This document shows, one piece after another, positions 53,912-54,981 of a stretch of DNA of 54,981 nucleotides. The position numbers were made by a program, and so were the translations under genes. The notes below the pieces were generated by a model. The model saw only the letters and a program-made list of their open reading frames with translations, ran no database searches and was not told the origin of the DNA. The stretch is from Macrococcoides epidermidis (GTDB lineage: Bacteria > Bacillota > Bacilli > Staphylococcales > Staphylococcaceae). Each line of letters opens with the position of its first letter. Position 1 is the first letter of the stretch. Where the stretch lies: assembly GCF_042659445.1 (NCBI RefSeq), contig NZ_JBHSSR010000015.1; one strand, written 5' to 3'.

Positions 53912-53985
53912 ATGTTGAAAGTTAACAAAAGTTAACTATTGAAATATTAATATTATCGTTGTAAATTAAGGGATGGAGGTGTAAT

Positions 53986-54879
53986 ATGTTTCTAAAACTT
54001 CATGAACCTGATAATAAGATGAGTTATTTAATGAATGTTGATGGAAGGTGTAGCCTGACAAAAGATGACAGTACTACTTTATTTGCATACCAAGTCGGAT
54101 TTACCGGAGAAAACTATTTTTATGAACAACTGCAAGCTGTCGAAGGGGGATTGAAGCTTTGGGATATTACGTTGAAAGAATCTAGTAAAGCTCAGTTTGA
54201 TTTTTTGATTATTGGTGATGGTAAAATTTTTCATTTTGATACAAAAAATTATTCGGGAGAATACACTTATATAGATGGAATATTTAAGAGTAATCGCGGT
54301 AGAGTCGATCAAACGATAATATCACAGTTGAAACGCGCAGACCTTATTTTACCCCAATTTTTAATGCGCAATGGATTTCGATACGAACATATGAGCCGTA
54401 TCATCTTTGTGAATGAGAATTTTATTCTGAGGAACTTCAATGGTGATCAATATGTAAAGTTTGCCGGCCAAATACCTGGTATTATAGATTATCTTAAAAA
54501 ACTTGGACCACCGACTGATGAAGATTACCGTTTGGCTAAAGCGTTGATTGCAGCGAACGTGGTCGATAATCACCGATTTGCTTATTACGATTATACGCAG
54601 ATGAAGAAAGGTTATCGTTGTCCAAAGTGTAAACGATTTGGGTGTGTGGAGGTAGTAAGTAGAAAGAAATATGTGGCTTGTCGTTGTGGTAGAAGACTAA
54701 GCAAACTAGATTATATTACAGAAGCAGCTAGACAAGTTTCAGTCCTTAAAAATGAACCATTTCAAATTAAAGAAATAGCTGAATGGAGTAACTGTGAAAT
54801 TAAGACAGTCCAAAGAGCTCTTTTAAATAGCTGTAAGTTTAAAGGAAAGAATAAAGGTAGAGTTTATTGGTTTGAGTAG
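53986..54879 (+). CDS. NERD-domain protein with zinc ribbon and HTH (paralogue of 22898)
   Basis: 297 residues with the same three-part plan as the NERD protein at 22898. The PD-(D/E)XK-like residues are Glu42 in FTGENYF, Asp72 in QFDFLII and Asp85-x-Lys87 in HFDTKNYSG. A zinc ribbon (CPKCKRFGC...CRCGR, ~212-236) and a C-terminal HTH (FQIKEIAEWSNCEIKTVQRAL) follow. The intact catalytic pattern suggests an active nuclease fold, and the last two modules suggest nucleic-acid binding. RBS GGAGG 8 bases before ATG. A hairpin repeat array begins 20 bases downstream. Confidence 0.87.
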   Translation: MFLKLHEPDNKMSYLMNVDGRCSLTKDDSTTLFAYQVGFTGENYFYEQLQAVEGGLKLWDITLKESSKAQFDFLIIGDGKIFHFDTKNYSGEYTYIDGIFKSNRGRVDQTIISQLKRADLILPQFLMRNGFRYEHMSRIIFVNENFILRNFNGDQYVKFAGQIPGIIDYLKKLGPPTDEDYRLAKALIAANVVDNHRFAYYDYTQMKKGYRCPKCKRFGCVEVVSRKKYVACRCGRRLSKLDYITEAARQVSVLKNEPFQIKEIAEWSNCEIKTVQRALLNSCKFKGKNKGRVYWFE

Positions 54880-54898
54880 TAATGTGTGAGAGCAAGAA

Positions 54899-54981
54899 GT
54901 CCGATATAAGCGATATATCAGACAAGACGTACATCGAAATCGCGTATATCAAGAAAACAAGTCCGATATAAGTGGTATATC
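54899..54981. repeat. 62-bp tandem hairpin repeat array, runs past window end
   Basis: Unit starts at 54899 and 54961 are 62 bp apart. Each starts GTCCGATATAAG, and the first completes the hairpin GTCCGATATA-AGCGA-TATATCAGAC followed by AAG. The second copy is cut by the window edge. Period and design match the array at 37390 although the sequence differs. Confidence 0.8.

Overview
The window is low-GC Firmicute DNA, best explained as a Staphylococcaceae chromosome and most likely Macrococcus/Macrococcoides. Supporting features are LPXTG surface proteins with YSIRK-type signals, an S. aureus-like capE-F-G / capL-M-N capsule gene set, a type II pantothenate kinase (CoaW), V8-like and M4 secreted proteases, and the rpoE-pyrG pair. 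The genus call is inference; the family call is well supported. No rRNA, tRNA or CRISPR array was seen.

Layout. (1) 1-9700 is an accessory surface and secretion region. It holds three related SdrD_B/Cna_B-type LPXTG proteins with different stalk repeats (the first cut by the window edge, the second a wreck interrupted by a stop, an internal deletion and an IS150-like remnant, the third intact), a secreted M4 metalloprotease, and two SgrR-like regulators, the first frameshifted. (2) 9905-22812 holds a small membrane peptide and then a Wzx/Wzy-type capsule operon: CapA/CapB chain-length and kinase proteins, CapEFG for UDP-L-FucNAc, a very AT-rich central cassette (glycosyltransferase, Wzy, glycosyltransferase, Wzx), then CapL, CapM and CapN. 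CapC and CapD are not in the cluster. (3) 22898-33666 holds a NERD-domain protein with a probable ATT start, a V8-like serine protease, an NhaC antiporter with an upstream cre site, a MarR/Sar-like regulator, a GNAT enzyme, an LCP ligase, a universal stress protein, a butanediol dehydrogenase, an MFS anion symporter and a DUF3169-like membrane protein. (4) 33763-38824 holds Dps with a PerR-type box, then a deoxynucleoside catabolism set (deoR, deoC, pdp, deoB) with a DeoR-type operator and a 62-bp tandem hairpin array before deoB. (5) 38868-49700 holds hypothetical proteins, then a methionine-to-cysteine recycling operon (a methyltransferase-MccA fusion, MccB, LuxS), a GrpB protein, a two-component system, and a SAM-riboswitch-controlled cassette of M20 amidohydrolase, ATP-grasp ligase and a 35-residue hydrophobic peptide. 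(6) 49744-54981 holds coaW, a GNAT enzyme, rpoE, pyrG with a CTP-sensing attenuator leader, and a second NERD protein followed by another 62-bp hairpin array that runs off the window.

The most unusual pattern is that both NERD-zinc ribbon-HTH paralogues are followed at once by direct repeats that fold into hairpins. Two unrelated loci (37390 and 54899) carry arrays with the same 62-bp period and the same 25-nt hairpin design. The second most interesting unit is the SAM-riboswitch M20/ATP-grasp/small-peptide cassette, whose product is unknown.
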